Shown here: piece by piece, positions 1 to 11,432 of the stretch | Layout: each line of letters begins with the position of its first letter | Position numbering within the stretch: the stretch's first letter is position 1 | Assembly: GCF_001540865.1 (NCBI RefSeq) | Contig: NC_033635.1 | Coordinates: 4,360,231 to 4,424,230 of the forward strand | Source: Ananas comosus | Lineage: Eukaryota > Streptophyta > Magnoliopsida > Poales > Bromeliaceae | Length of the DNA stretch: 64,000 nt | Direction: 5' to 3' | Notes under the pieces: model-generated | Database searches by the model: none | What the model saw: only the letters and a program-made list of their open reading frames with translations | Told to the model about the DNA's origin: nothing | Position numbers and translations under genes: made by a program

Positions 1-897
1 GTTGTTTGAGCAATAGATTTCATGCATAGTAGTTGTTAGATTAAAGTTACTGAAGTACTGCTATTAAAAAAAAAAAAAAAAAAAAAACCCGATAAAAGGG
101 TTATGAAAATATTGATATATTCTTTTTTTACGTGTACGTATTTTTAGCTTGGCACAATTAAACATAGTTTTGGGGAGAAATATAAGAGTGGTGCAGCCCC
201 AATAAATAAATATAGATGGAAAAACCACTTGGAAAATTCTCAAAACTAAATAGAGATGTAAAATATTAGAGAAAGAATAAGAAAAGTGATATTTTTTATT
301 AAGAGTCCGATTTATAATGAAAATTATTATAAAAGTCCTATTTATGAAGGCCTAAGTTTTACTCTGTCTCGCATGGACTAAATTCTAAAATCTAAAATGT
401 TACTCCGATTTTAGGAGCCCGTTCTCTCATTGTACGGAAAACCAGTCCTACAATATCATCATCTCTGAAAAAAAAAAAATATCAAAAATATATATTAAAT
501 TTGATTATAAGACAATTTTAATTCTTACGTCAAAATTTTTATAAATATAAAGTCAAATTTTGACTATGATTTTGAAAGCTTAAATGAACTCAAAAACCTC
601 TTGAAATTTGTATAGAACTTGGTTCATACTAAGCATAAGACAATTTTAATTTTTACGCTAAACTTTTTATAAATAGAAAGTCAAACTTTGGTTGAGCGAA
701 CTCAAAACCTCTTGAAATTCGTATAGAACTTGGGTTAGAACTTTTTTATAAACAGAAGTATCTTTCTCATTCTTGTCTTTGATGATGAGAATTCTTTTTG
801 CTCATGTAATTAAATGGGTTTGAAGATGGGCCAAATTTCATTTCTGGCCCGTTTACTTGTAGGCCCACCCTTCGTAAACCCACTAGTTGTCAAGGTC

Positions 898-901
<4 letters not shown>
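1..901. other. AT-rich intergenic spacer
   Basis: No gene or bounded repeat was recognised. There is a homopurine A-tract at 66-87. The phrase around 545-615 is partly repeated around 655-725 (both contain 'tttttataaat' followed by 'agtcaaa' and 'aacctcttgaaatt'), so this is a degenerate local direct repeat of about 115 bp period. Confidence 0.5.
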
Positions 902-929
<28 letters not shown>

Positions 930-1074
930 GGAGAGAGATAGGTAGCACACTACCCGCTTCGTTTATTTCATTTAGAAATAAACTTAGGTAGAAATGTGAA
1001 TCAACTAGGATTCGAACTTGGGTCTCGGGTACCAACCATTAAGCCTTTTGCCACTTGCTCTAGGGACGGTCAGT
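902..1074 (-). mobile_element. tRNA-derived SINE with target-site duplication
   Basis: Read on the minus strand, the element starts with an RNA polymerase III A-box-like stretch (reverse of 'ccacttgctcta'), then a B box (reverse of 'ggattcgaactt'), a body ending in the small stem 'ggtagcacactacc', and a poly(A) tail seen as T28 at 902-929. The flanks carry a 10-bp near-perfect duplication, 'aaggtccaaa' at 892-901 and 'aaggtctaaa' at 1075-1084. This is the best-bounded copy of a SINE family present at least five more times in the window. The boxes are recognisable but a tRNA cloverleaf cannot be folded, so it is not a tRNA gene. Confidence 0.85.
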
Positions 1075-1379
1075 AAGGTCTAAAATAATTGTTCTATGTT
1101 TTAATTCAACAAATACAGTTTCTAGTTTGCATGGAATTAATAATCTCATAAAGCTGGAATTGAAAAATTATTGGGGCTTCTTGTATGGTCAAGTTTGACT
1201 TTTGGAATAGAGTAAAACCAGTTAATTAATTCCTCATCGCTTTGCCTACACAAGATTCTGATGTTAAAAACAAAATAAAAATAAAAAATAAAAGAAAATA
1301 AAAGAAAAGAAGAAGAAACTTCTAAGCAACTTGTCTCGGTAGTTCTTATACAAAAAAATAAATTTCCACTGCCAAAAAA

Positions 1380-1679
1380 TTAATATTTAAGTATGCTTTT
1401 TTTATATACCTAATGGTGCTTAAAAGCATCCCAATATAATTTAGCGTCATATTTGAAAGTTTTCATTTAAGGGCATGCAAATAAAGAGTCGCCATGTATA
1501 TAATGACACTTCAAAGTGTTGGTAAAATATAATAAAACTTATCATTTAATAATTTGGCTTGAAATGATAGAGGGTTTATTTGATGACGTTTTTTGAAGCG
1601 TCATTATTTGTTATATTGTAGGGATGCTTCTCCCAACTGTCGTCTAAAAATGTCTTTATATTGAAATTTTTTTGTAGTG
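1380..1679. mobile_element. CACTA-like transposon end (one end only)
   Basis: The segment ends in 'tttgtagtg' at 1671-1679, the inverse of the CACTACAAA terminus typical of plant CACTA elements. Short repeats of 'gcgtcat' and 'gacactt' lie inside, like the subterminal repeats of such elements. The opposite end was not found. Confidence 0.3.
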
Positions 1680-1732
1680 TTCAAAACAAAAGTTTAAAGA
1701 AATGTCACTTAAAATGATAGGTGTGGGATAGT

Positions 1733-1985
1733 TGCTAGTTTAACAGTGTAAAAGAATCGGAATCGGTTGAATTTTTTATTAAAATATTTTATTTACTATA
1801 TAGATAAAATTCAATAACTATAATTTTAAATTGAAAAATCTGATTCTGTTTTTGGTTGTTCAATTTTGATTGTTCATTTTATATCACTTGATGAATTTTT
1901 TTATAATTTCAAAAAAGTTTGAAATTCATTTTTAGATATTTTAAATTCTTTATATCATATTTAACGTTATAAATCATTGATTCGA
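1733..1985. repeat. Fragment of the MITE family seen complete near 31.4 kb
   Basis: The block starting 'gtgtaaaagaatcg' then 'atcggttgaattttt' matches the interior of the element at 31149-31701 with modest divergence. No terminal inverted repeats are present here, so it is a fragment. It abuts the tandem array that follows. Confidence 0.5.
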
Positions 1986-2001
1986 AAATTAATTCTATCA
2001 T

Positions 2002-2725
2002 TCAATGGTTAGAAATAATGAAAAGAGTTGATCCAAAGGCTAAAAAACTGGTAGCAATAATGGCATTTTGCTACTAATAGTAGCCCAGTCCAACTCATAT
2101 AGAATTAGACTGGAATACTATTAATAGTAAAACTCTCTTCTTGCTATCAAGTTTTTAACCCTTGGATGACAAATTGTAGGGTTAGGATGATATTAGTCAG
2201 TTAGAGTTGAGTGGTCCCCCTAGGGTTGAGTGGTCCCCACTGGGTTATAGTATTTAATCCAATGGTTAGAAATAATGAAAAGAGTTGATCCAAAGGCTAA
2301 AAAACTGGTAGCAATAATGGGATTTTGCTACTAATAGTAGCCCAGTCCAACTCATATAGAATTAGACTGGAATACTATTAATAGTAAAACTCTCTTCTTG
2401 CTATCAAGTTTTTAACTCTTGGATGAAAAATTGTAGGGTTAGGATGATATTAGTCAGTTAGAGTTGAGTGGTCCCCCTAGGGTTGAGTGGTCCCCACTGG
2501 ATTATAGTATTTAATCCAATGGTTAGAAATAATGAAAAGAGTTGATCCAAAGGCTAAAAAACTGGTAGCAATAATAAAATTTTGCTAGTAATAGTAGCCC
2601 AGTCCAACTCTAACTGACTAATATCATCCTAACCCTACAATTTTTCATCCAAGGATTAAAAACTTGATAGCAAAAAGAGAGTTTTACTATTAATAGTATT
2701 CCAGTCTAATTATATATATAAAGTT
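2002..2725. repeat. 257-bp tandem repeat, about 2.8 copies, built from MITE ends
   Basis: The string 'aaaagagttgatccaaagg' recurs at 2021, 2278 and 2535, exactly 257 bp apart. The first two units are nearly identical. The third has its second half inverted: from about 2615 it reads the reverse complement of the unit's end. Each unit contains facing motifs ('ctactaatagtagccc' and 'ggaatactattaatagta') that resemble the terminal inverted repeat of the MITE at 6895-7147. Confidence 0.8.
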
Positions 2726-3105
2726 GGGACTCTTATCTACCAAATGGGTAGCTGTTGCTTCTACAAGTGAATAAGCTATTAATGCAGGAAAGCCATAAAG
2801 CACAGAAACCTGCATAAGTGATAAGGTTTTGAGAAATTTGACCCTATTTAATGACTGAATATGAAAGAATTAATAAATATATAAAAGTTATTAGATACCT
2901 TGTTTGCGAATTCTTGATTTATTTAGCAAATTGTTTATATCACTAACTTCATGTACATTAATCATATAGTTTAAGTAGTTGAGTTTTATACTACTATGTA
3001 TTTGTTTCCTCCTTTACATTAAGAAAGAATTAGAAATATGTTTATATACCAATTTTGAAAGCTATAAAGCATCTAAAGGTGAAAATTTTCTACTTTTAAT
3101 GTAAT
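2726..3105. other. AT-rich spacer
   Basis: I see no gene, RNA or bounded repeat in this stretch. Confidence 0.4.
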
Positions 3106-3537
3106 TTGAAGGGAAAGCTTGATAGATTTTTTAAATTAATTTTTCAAAAAAATTATTTTTTATTTGAATTATATATTTTTGCTAGAATAGATTTACGCGA
3201 ATTACATGAGATACTCAAATCAATTTTTGAGGAGCAAAGTCTAAATTCTGTTTCACAAGAGGCATTTGCAACTCAAATTAAATGGAAAGATAAGATAGTA
3301 AAATTAAAACTTCTAAATAAATGAGAATTAATTCCGTATGGTTTTATCTAATTGTATTTCAAATTTTATTATCATGATAAGCTTAGCAACAAACTTTGTG
3401 CAACAGAGATTAATTTACAGCTATTAAAAGAAGCGTCTCAGAAATATTATTTGAGTAGAGCAACTTCCCAACTTATGAAGCCACTAGAAGAAGATTCCCG
3501 AAAACGCTTGGAGCTTCTTCGAAATATTTTATCATAA
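3106..3537 (+). pseudogene. Two adjacent short open frames, unrecognised
   Basis: Two consecutive open stretches of 72 and 61 codons (3106-3324 and 3352-3537) lie on the same strand. The second is rich in charged residues and ends 'PLEEDSRKRLELLRNILS', which reads like a real helical protein rather than random translation. No start context, splice signals or family could be recognised. The stretch could be a decayed gene or transposon fragment or an organelle-derived insert. Codon use is very AT-rich, like the surroundings, so chance cannot be excluded. Confidence 0.2.
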
Positions 3538-3904
3538 AATAATTTTTATTTCATTTTATTTTAATTTTCAAGTATAATTTAAGACTTTTTGTTTCTCTGT
3601 AAACCAATCGCTAAGAATTGTAAAATTTGTAAAGAATTTTTTTGTCCGAAAACAATTAGAATTAATGCGTCCTTATGATACAGTTAATGTTTTTGTTTGT
3701 ATATTATATTAGAGGATATATTGATTGGTCTATATACGCAATCCGCGGTGCTGAGTAGAATTGTTAATATGTCAACAATCACTAAAACATAATTTTTGTA
3801 GATGGAACATGGAGCTCCAAACACGCCTTTGTGGGAAAGGCAGTGTAATTTTTAGTACTCTTTAAATATATGGTCTTGTGAAAACTAGTTTTATTTCATT
3901 TACT

Positions 3905-4247
3905 ATACTAGATCGATTTTTTAGGTAATATTATATCACAATCAACAATCAATTCTAAATATCTTATGTTTGAAAATATTAATAATACCAAGTACATGAT
4001 ATTATAAGATTTTCGACCCTAATAAGATGAATGAATGTGTGATTAGGATGATAGTAATTTTCTAAGGATGAGTGGGTGGATGGTTCGTTGAATAGTATAA
4101 ATGGATGAAATGATTAAATTAAAGAGTAGATCTAACGGTGAAAAATTCGATAGCACTAAGTATTTAATACTATCGATATTATTATAGTCGGACTCTTTCT
4201 CTCTCTATATATTTATATATGCAGTACCATAGCTCTATTACTATAGT

Positions 4248-4294
<47 letters not shown>
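3905..4294. repeat. MITE end fragment followed by a 46-bp A-tract
   Basis: The part near 4125-4190 ('agatctaacggtgaaaa', then 'atactatcgatattatt') matches the right arm of the MITE at 6895-7147, but the left arm is not convincing. A homopolymer of 46 A follows at 4249-4294. Confidence 0.35.
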
Positions 4295-4295
<1 letters not shown>

Positions 4296-4319
4296 CAGCA
4301 TGCTCATAAAGCGACTAAT

Positions 4320-5040
4320 TCTGAACCATTTTCTATAATTTCATTCCACCGCTTAAATCGTCGACACAATCGGACGGCGGAGAGCGGATGATCATCCACC
4401 GTTCATGGGTCTATCATCGTGGCATTCAGTGCCTCGCACGGCATTCCGTAACGCCCCTGCATTTCCCACCCCTTCATTATTAACTCGTCTTATCTACACC
4501 TCATTAAATAAGCTCGAGAAATCAAACACACGGCCCCACTATTTAATGCTCCTTGCTCGAATTTTAGAGGTGAAAATATGTGAACACCCCCTCAACTATA
4601 CGTTATTCGGAATCAAACTCCTCAACTCTTTAAGTTTTTAACTGATATTTAATGCATGGTTGTAATTTATCTAATTAAAATTTCTTAGAAATTAACTTAA
4701 ACAACTAAATAAAATATAATGATTAATCGATTTGATAGAATTTTATAATTCAAAGGACTGTTTGAGAGTGTTCGATAGTTGAGAGGGTCTCCGTACATTT
4801 GTGCCTTATTCATTTATGTAAGTGTAAAGGTAAATTAATCAATGCGTTCATTTTTGGTTTTGGCTCCTTTGACCAGTGGTCTACGCAGAGAGGGGCTTAA
4901 TTAATTAATTTACTGCAATGAGTTTTGCATGGATAGCGTGGATCCTGCCACGTGGCAGCGTGTCGCCACTGCTTCCAACATGACGTGTCCGGGCCCACAG
5001 GGGTTAGATGTGGGTCCCATGTGTATTAAATGGCCATTTC
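4320..5040. other. Moderately GC-rich promoter-like stretch without a gene
   Basis: Two GC-richer patches stand out, 4345-4500 and 4935-5035. The second has a perfect palindromic G-box context 'gccacgtggc' at 4948-4957, and 'tgacgtgtcc' and 'gtgggtccca' close by. These elements are common in plant promoters, but no coding region follows on either strand, so this may be an orphaned promoter or chance. Confidence 0.25.
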
Positions 5041-6360
5041 TCCTTTTATTTTATTTTATTTTATTTTTTTTTAGCTTTTATCAGATGGGTTGTTGCAAAT
5101 TTAATTAAACAGTGAAAAAAACAATATTTTATGTGGTTGACAAATTATGGAATAATATGCATTACACTTATTATTATTATACCATATAATCAATAATAAG
5201 TTAATTATATTTTTTATTTTGAATAAAAAATATAATAAAAATAATTTTCTATTAATCATTATAGAATGAGTAAATTCAAAAAAATTGTAATTTGTTGAGG
5301 ACGCTATATCAGCAATATAAATAATGTATTCTAAATTTTTTTCAGATTGATTCGGTAATAAAACGGAAATAACGAAACGTTATCTCCACCATTCTACCAA
5401 ATAAAATATTTTTGTACCAAAATAAATATTTTTTAAATTTTGTTATTTTTAATTATTTCAGAATAATTTGAAGTATCCTATTCCACCCTTCCACCCTTTT
5501 AATATAATATAATAATATAATAATATTATTCTAAGCTTAATTATTAAAGATTATAAAATTGTTATTAAAATTAAATTATGTAGACGTCACATGTTACATA
5601 TTTTAATAAATTTTGTTTTTATTATAAAAATTATTATTATATATTATTTGTATTTAAATATTATAATAAATTATATTTAAATATTATAATAGACAATTTT
5701 TAGTCAATTTAAGTTTAGGTAGAATTTTTAAAAATAGTACTATATTTCAAATGCGATTTATTTTTATATCAAATTTATTGTGAAATATTAATTATATTTT
5801 ATATCAAGTTCTATTATTATTTTTTTCACTACTCTCTACTATTCAATAAAATTAACCAAACGTAATTTTAATTATCCTAAATACAACAATATTACATGCC
5901 AAGTATAATTTTACTTTATTCCTAATTATTCAAAAATAGTAAACTACTATTCATCATCCCTTAATCAAACTGTGTCTAATGGTATTAACCTCAGGTTGAA
6001 TAGAAATTAGAAGTTCTAATCAGTATATAATGTTAGCAGTTTCTTCGTCTAATTTCATGATTAACTTTTCAATTATTTTAATTATTATTGCTTTTATACC
6101 TTTGGAAAGTTTCAAACTTTCTTATTACCTCTTTTAGAAAGTTAATACAAAAAATATTCTGTTAACATTCAAAACTCTTTCAAATATATTTTTGTATTTA
6201 AATTCTATTAGGTAACCAATAGAAACAGCCGCCATCTCTATGAATAATTATCATTTTGCAATATCAAATAATCCTTCTACTGTCACTAGCTTTTTTTATT
6301 TGTTCTCAAGTTAGAGACAAAGGAGGTATTTTGACTTCTATTTTACACTAGTAGAATTTA
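5041..6360. other. AT-rich spacer
   Basis: The stretch is very AT-rich, with short 'taatat' runs near 5510-5530 and 5640-5690. No gene or bounded mobile element was recognised. Confidence 0.4.
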
Positions 6361-6794
6361 GGAAAAACTTCGAAAAACCCTCCTGTGGTTTCACACTTTT
6401 TTATTTTAGTACCCTGTGATTTAAAGTGTATCAAGTTAGTACCCTGTGGTTTATCATTTTATCACTTTAGTATACTGTGGTTTAAAATGTATTAAGTCAG
6501 TACCCTTTGGTTTTTCACTTCATCACTTTAGTACCCTATGGTTTCACACGTTATCACTGTAGTAGCCTGTAATTTAACAGACCACAGGGTACTAACTCAA
6601 TACAAAATTAAAACCACAGGGTACTAAAGTGATAACGTGCAAAACTACAGGGTACTAACTTGATACACTTTAAACCACAGGGTACTAAAGTGATAAAGTG
6701 AGAAACCACATGGTACTAACTTGATACATTTTAAATCATAGGGTACTAAAGTGAAAAAAATTGAAACCACAAGGGGAGTTTTTGAAGTTTTCTC
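6361..6794. mobile_element. Foldback Mutator-like element made of short tandem repeats
   Basis: The ends are inverted repeats of about 40 bp ('ggaaaaacttcgaaaaaccc' on the left; the right end reads 'gagaaaacttcaaaaactcc' when reversed). A perfect 9-bp duplication 'tagaattta' flanks the element at 6352-6360 and 6795-6803, the size typical of Mutator-like transposons. Each arm holds several copies of a unit of about 30 bp around 'gtaccctgtggttt' and 'aagtgtatcaagtta', in forward orientation on the left and reversed on the right. It has no coding capacity. Confidence 0.85.
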
Positions 6795-6894
6795 TAGAAT
6801 TTAATACAAGTTTAGTCCGCAACGAATTAAAGAGTACTAATAGCTGGATTATTTTTGAATAACGGAAAAATATACAAGGACTATATTTGAAACA

Positions 6895-7147
6895 ATATAT
6901 ATATAGACATAGGCTGGAATACTGTCAATAGCACCAAGCTATTGGTGCTATTAGATTTTCAACCCTTGCATGAAAAAAATATACGGTTAAGATGATGTGG
7001 GCCTTCTAGAGTTGAGTGAGTTATTGGTTTAATAGTATAATCTAACGGGTGAAAATAGTTAAAGAGTTAAATCTTACGGTAGAAAACTTGACAGGACCAA
7101 ACGATTGGTGCTATCGATAGTATTCCAGCCGGATTCTATATATATAT
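6895..7147. mobile_element. MITE with about 60-bp terminal inverted repeats
   Basis: The left arm begins 'ggctggaatactgtcaatag' at 6912 and the right arm ends with its near reverse complement, 'ctatcgatagtattccagcc', at 7130. Both are enclosed by TA repeats, which may be target duplications or part of the ends. The interior is non-coding. Related copies occur at 11235-11432 and inside the 2.0-2.7 kb array. Confidence 0.7.
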
Positions 7148-7796
7148 ATATATATATAATTTTTCAAAAATTTTAAGGGGTATATAAGTAACTATCCCTT
7201 AATTTTAATATGGTACCTGACTTGCATCTCCCTTTATAGCAGTTTCTTTCAATTTAGCTCTATTTTAATGTAGTCTTTATTTGGTTCTCATCCGATTTAA
7301 TATTGATCTGATTTTGTTCTGTTCTTGTGCAAACCACACTGAATCCCTATACTAGTAGGGACCTGCAAATGTTATGTTGTATGAGGAATTTACCTTAACT
7401 ATATATTAACTCTAACTTTTGAATTAGATCAGAAGCTTTAACAATTATAGTTATTATTTGCTTTGTGAATTATATTGCTCTGCCTTGTGAATTAGATCAA
7501 TTAGTCAATTAAAATCTTTAAAAGCCAATTTTTCTATTTCTGCAACGGTTCTTTGAAGACTACATATTTAGATGGGATGCTCGTTAACTTTATAGTATCA
7601 GAATTGAAGATTCTAAATTTGAATCTCGCAAAGGCAGATATGATGGAGAATGTTAAATATAAAAATATAACAAATATCATTCTCTATTATCTTAAATTTT
7701 GAAGAACAACGATTGTTTCTTATAATTTCATACTTGTGAGATGTTATACTTAGTGATTGCTTTTGTCTTTAGTTTCTCTAAAGTGTTTTTTTTTAA
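7148..7796. other. AT-rich spacer
   Basis: I see no supported gene. Short open frames near 7741-7944 are produced by the neighbouring foldback repeat. Confidence 0.4.
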
Positions 7797-8217
7797 GAAA
7801 ACTTCAAAAACCTCCTTTGTGGTTTCACTCTTTCTCATTTTAGTACGCTATGGTTTAAAGTGTATCAAGTTAGTATCTTGTGGTTTTGCACTTTCTCACT
7901 TTAGTACACTGTGGTTTACAGTGTATCAAGTTAGTACCCTGTAGTTTTGCACTTTCTCACTTTAGTACCTTGTGGTTTAATATTTTATTAAGAGAAAAAT
8001 AAAACCACAGGGTATTGACTTGATACAAAAATAAAACCACAGGATACTAACTTGATACAAAAATAAAACCACAGAGTACTGACTTGATACACTTTAAACC
8101 ACATAGTACTAAAATGAGAAAGTGCAAAACCACAGGATACTAACTTGATACACTTTAAACCATAGGGTACTAAAATGAAAAAGTGCGAAACTACATTGGG
8201 TTTTTTGATGTTTTCCC
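7797..8217. mobile_element. Second copy of the foldback tandem-repeat element
   Basis: It has the same terminal motifs as the copy at 6361-6794 ('gaaaacttcaaaaacctcc' on the left; the reversed right end begins 'gggaaaacatcaaaaaaccc') and the same internal 'accctgtggttt' / 'tgtatcaagttagta' units, forward then inverted. The flanks are T-rich, so a target duplication cannot be read reliably. Confidence 0.75.
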
Positions 8218-8663
8218 TTTTTTTTTTTATTTCTTTCATGTTTATGAGCTAGATTATTTTATAAACTTTAGATTTGCGTTCGATTTTTATACTTTCTCCT
8301 TTTCTTTTTTTTTTCTAATCTAATTAGATTAATAAACCATGTATTATATTTGTCCTTTAAGTTTTGATGTTTTATTTGTTTTTACTTTTTTATATCTTAA
8401 TGGGTTTGCTTTGTAAGCAATTACTCCTCTATTTATACATAACAGGAGTGCTCTATTTTTTACAGATCCTAAGTGCAGAGTTTAGATGACTAATATAGGG
8501 GTGGCTATTATTACAACAATATCATTTGAATTAACACTATTATTTATGAGGACTTAATTAATTATAGCTATATCTCGCAATGTTTACAAAATTAAACCAA
8601 ACTGGCCGATCTGATTGAGTTAAATAATCGAGAAATATGAAATTAATTCCTCCTAGTCTATAT
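8218..8663. other. AT-rich spacer
   Basis: No gene or bounded repeat was recognised. Confidence 0.4.
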
Positions 8664-9159
8664 CACTACAACAAAAATGGCGCAAAGCGACACTTTTAAA
8701 TATCGGTACAGTTCAAAAAAGTACTGCTGGCTAAATTACCGATACTTTTTAAAAGTGTTGTTATACGTGGGATCGCTATAGATAAGACCGACTTGATATT
8801 TGGCACCCACTCCTCCAACGACTTGTAGCAGAGGGATACGTGACGATCGTAGTCTTCTATGGTCCCTACGAGATCCTCGCGGCCAAACTTCAGCCGTCGG
8901 AACCCTACCTCGTTGGCTGTGACGGCGGCGGCTCGAGGAGAAGGGGAGATTGTGATTTTTTGTTTTTTCTTTTTTATTTGTTACCGGGTCGAGTAGGTTG
9001 AGTATGGTTGGTTGCGTAGAGAAACTTTTGTTTTTGATTGGATTGAGTTTTATATTTAGGCATTAGTAGATTTTTAAAAAAAGTTTTGGTATAAATAAGA
9101 CACTTATATAAAAGTGTCTTAAAAATGTGTCTCTATAATCTAATTCTGTTATTGTATGT
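8664..9159. mobile_element. Non-autonomous CACTA-like element with GC-rich core
   Basis: It starts CACTACAACAAAAA at 8664 and ends in a decayed inverse near 9159 ('taattctgttattgtatgt'). It is homologous, in inverted orientation, to the element at 39437-39950. Shared blocks include 'aaaagtgtctt', 'atctactaatgcctaaatat' (reversed here) and a GC-rich core near 8860-8950 containing 'cggcggcggctcgag'. No transposase is present. Confidence 0.65.
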
Positions 9160-9323
9160 AAAATATATATCTGTCTTTTTTCATCAAATCGATATTTTGA
9201 ATAATATAATATCAAATTCTATCGAAAGCTTCATCATATTCGGATGTTATATGTTGGATTCCTTCTTTCTGAAGGGTTAAATTTCACATTTTTACACTAG
9301 TGGTCACAAAACATTTCGTGGAG

Positions 9324-9369
<46 letters not shown>

Positions 9370-10866
9370 CAGGGTATTGAACTTTAATTACTTGATGTTG
9401 AGTTACTGAGCTTTAACTTGTTAAATTGAGCTCCTAAGATTACTAACTATCAAATCATCTATAAATTTAGCAAAATTTGGCACAGCTTACAGTCAAGTGA
9501 TCTAATCGTTATAAATTGAAGTTCAGCTTTCTAAATGAAACTCCAAAAAAAATTCAGTGACATGGAAATATAACAAAATAAAAATCAAGAGAAAGATAGT
9601 ACGCTATACGTTTAATTCATGTAGAAAATGAATTCAGCTATAGGCGTTAAGGTAACTCGGTATCAAAAAAGTTAATAAGCAACCGCACCAAAAAATAAAA
9701 ATAAAAATAAAAATAAAAATAGAATAATGAAAAAGGAGTTTACTTAGAGCCACAAAATTCAGCACATGCATTCCCTTTCATAATCTCACGTTTGTCTAAC
9801 AAAGATAAGTAGACGACCTTGATGAGATCTTTCGCTGATTTTCTTTGGGAGCATTGTTAATAATTTTAGTTTCTTGATACTAAGATCTAACAATATAATT
9901 TTTTATTTACATTGTTAACAATTTTAACTTCTTGATCATAAGATCTAATGATATAATTTTTCATTTACATTGTAAGCAATTAATCATCTAAGCCAAATTA
10001 TATACTTAACAAGACAAAGGCTCATCTGACTATCGAAATAAATTATCTAATGATTCCTTATTCCGTATTAAAATTTTCTTTACGATTGATAGTAATGAGT
10101 TTGATTTTTTCTCGTTGAAAGATCTTAGCATCCATTACTTGATAAGATAGTGCAAGAAGATTTATCTTATTCCAAAAACATAACTTATAATATTGCATTT
10201 CATATATCTGATCATACTTCTTTTCTAGAAAATAAGTAAGTTTATTAAATAAATTAATGAGATTATTGAATAAGATATTTTCGTCTCCAAATATAAGAAA
10301 ATTTTAAAAAAAATAAAAATGAGAGAGAGATAATATCCAAAATTATTAGTGTAGGTCCCAACATTTTTTTTTCTCCATTAAACCCTATCAACCAACCGAC
10401 CATAAATTCATGGATCAATGTAGTACAACATCACCAAGAAAAGAAAGAAGGGGGAGAGAACTATATATTCTCTCCTTTCATTAATTATCTTTGGGACAAT
10501 TTTTTCTTATTTAGGATAAGTGTACGTAGTTCGTAACTAAAATCACGTTTTAAATGAGTTATAATTAAAATTAAAATGATTAATTAATTCTATTTATTTA
10601 TTTGGGTCATAATCAGAATCCAAATCGAAATGAATGATTCGATGACGTGAACTATATCTTATAGTGAGGCTTACTCCCTATTGAAATGGGATTCATAGTA
10701 AGAGATTACGGCAAAGTTCAATACAAATTTCTAAATTTTAATGTAGTTCTCAAATTTTTAAATTCAACATTCAAGATTCTTAACTTTTAACAAAATTTTA
10801 CTTAGAGTCACTAAACTTTGAATAATTACATTAACATGTAGATGCTCTTGATGTAGTCAACATTTA
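9160..10866. other. AT-rich spacer with a 43-bp T-tract
   Basis: A homopolymer of T fills 9327-9369. A short direct repeat around 9850-9970 ('attgttaacaatttta', 'ttgataataagatcta' style) is visible. Nothing gene-like was found. Confidence 0.4.
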
Positions 10867-11215
10867 TCCATTAATAACAGGCAAACTTCAATTTGTTCCC
10901 CTGCGGTTTAGTGGATTTTCACTTAATTTGCTACCCTGGTTCAAAAAATTATTCTTTATTCTATAATTTTATTTTTATTTATAAAAAAAAAAAACAAACC
11001 TGCCGCAAATAGAATAGTAAAGTAAATTTTTTGAAAACCGTAAAGTGATAACTTATTTAACCATAGATTTTTATAGTAAAATAAAAATTAAAATACATAA
11101 TACTTTAAACTTTTTGAGCTGTAAGGTGGTAAGCAAAAACACACCAAATCATAGGATAATTAAGTATAATTTTTTACACTATAGAACGACAAAATAAAAA
11201 TATATTAAAACGCAA
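10867..11215. repeat. Decayed relative of the foldback tandem-repeat elements
   Basis: The left part 'gcaaacttcaatttgttccc' followed by 'ctgcggtttagtggatt' resembles the arms of the 6.4 and 7.8 kb elements. The right side has reversed equivalents ('accaaatcataggataatt'). Ends and duplication are not clear. Confidence 0.35.
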
Positions 11216-11234
11216 TAATTTAAATAGATCGAAG

Positions 11235-11432
11235 TGGAACTGGGCGCAGGAATACTTCTAAAAGTACCAAGGTTCTGATACTTATAAATTTTTTGACTGA
11301 TCAAAAGTCAATAATGATGATTACATATGAGGCTCACCATAATGCAGGATCTGAAAATCTCTATGATTGATTCAATGATCAAAACGACTATAGTATCAAT
11401 ATTTTGATACTTCTAAAAGCATATTAGCAGGA
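11235..11432. mobile_element. Short MITE with inverted-repeat arms
   Basis: The left arm 'gcaggaatacttctaaaagt' faces a right arm 'acttctaaaagcatattagc', which is its imperfect reverse complement, giving a hairpin of about 200 bp. It is similar in design to the 6895-7147 element. Confidence 0.5.

Noticed and set aside
6361..8217. A CRISPR array
   Set aside because: The direct repeats are not separated by unique spacers and reverse their orientation at the centre. The 9-bp duplication shows a transposon, and the genome is a plant.
7741..8239. Open frames containing repeated 'VSCGF' or 'LVSCGFALSHF' phrases
   Set aside because: These are translations of the tandem units in the foldback element and carry no independent evidence of coding.
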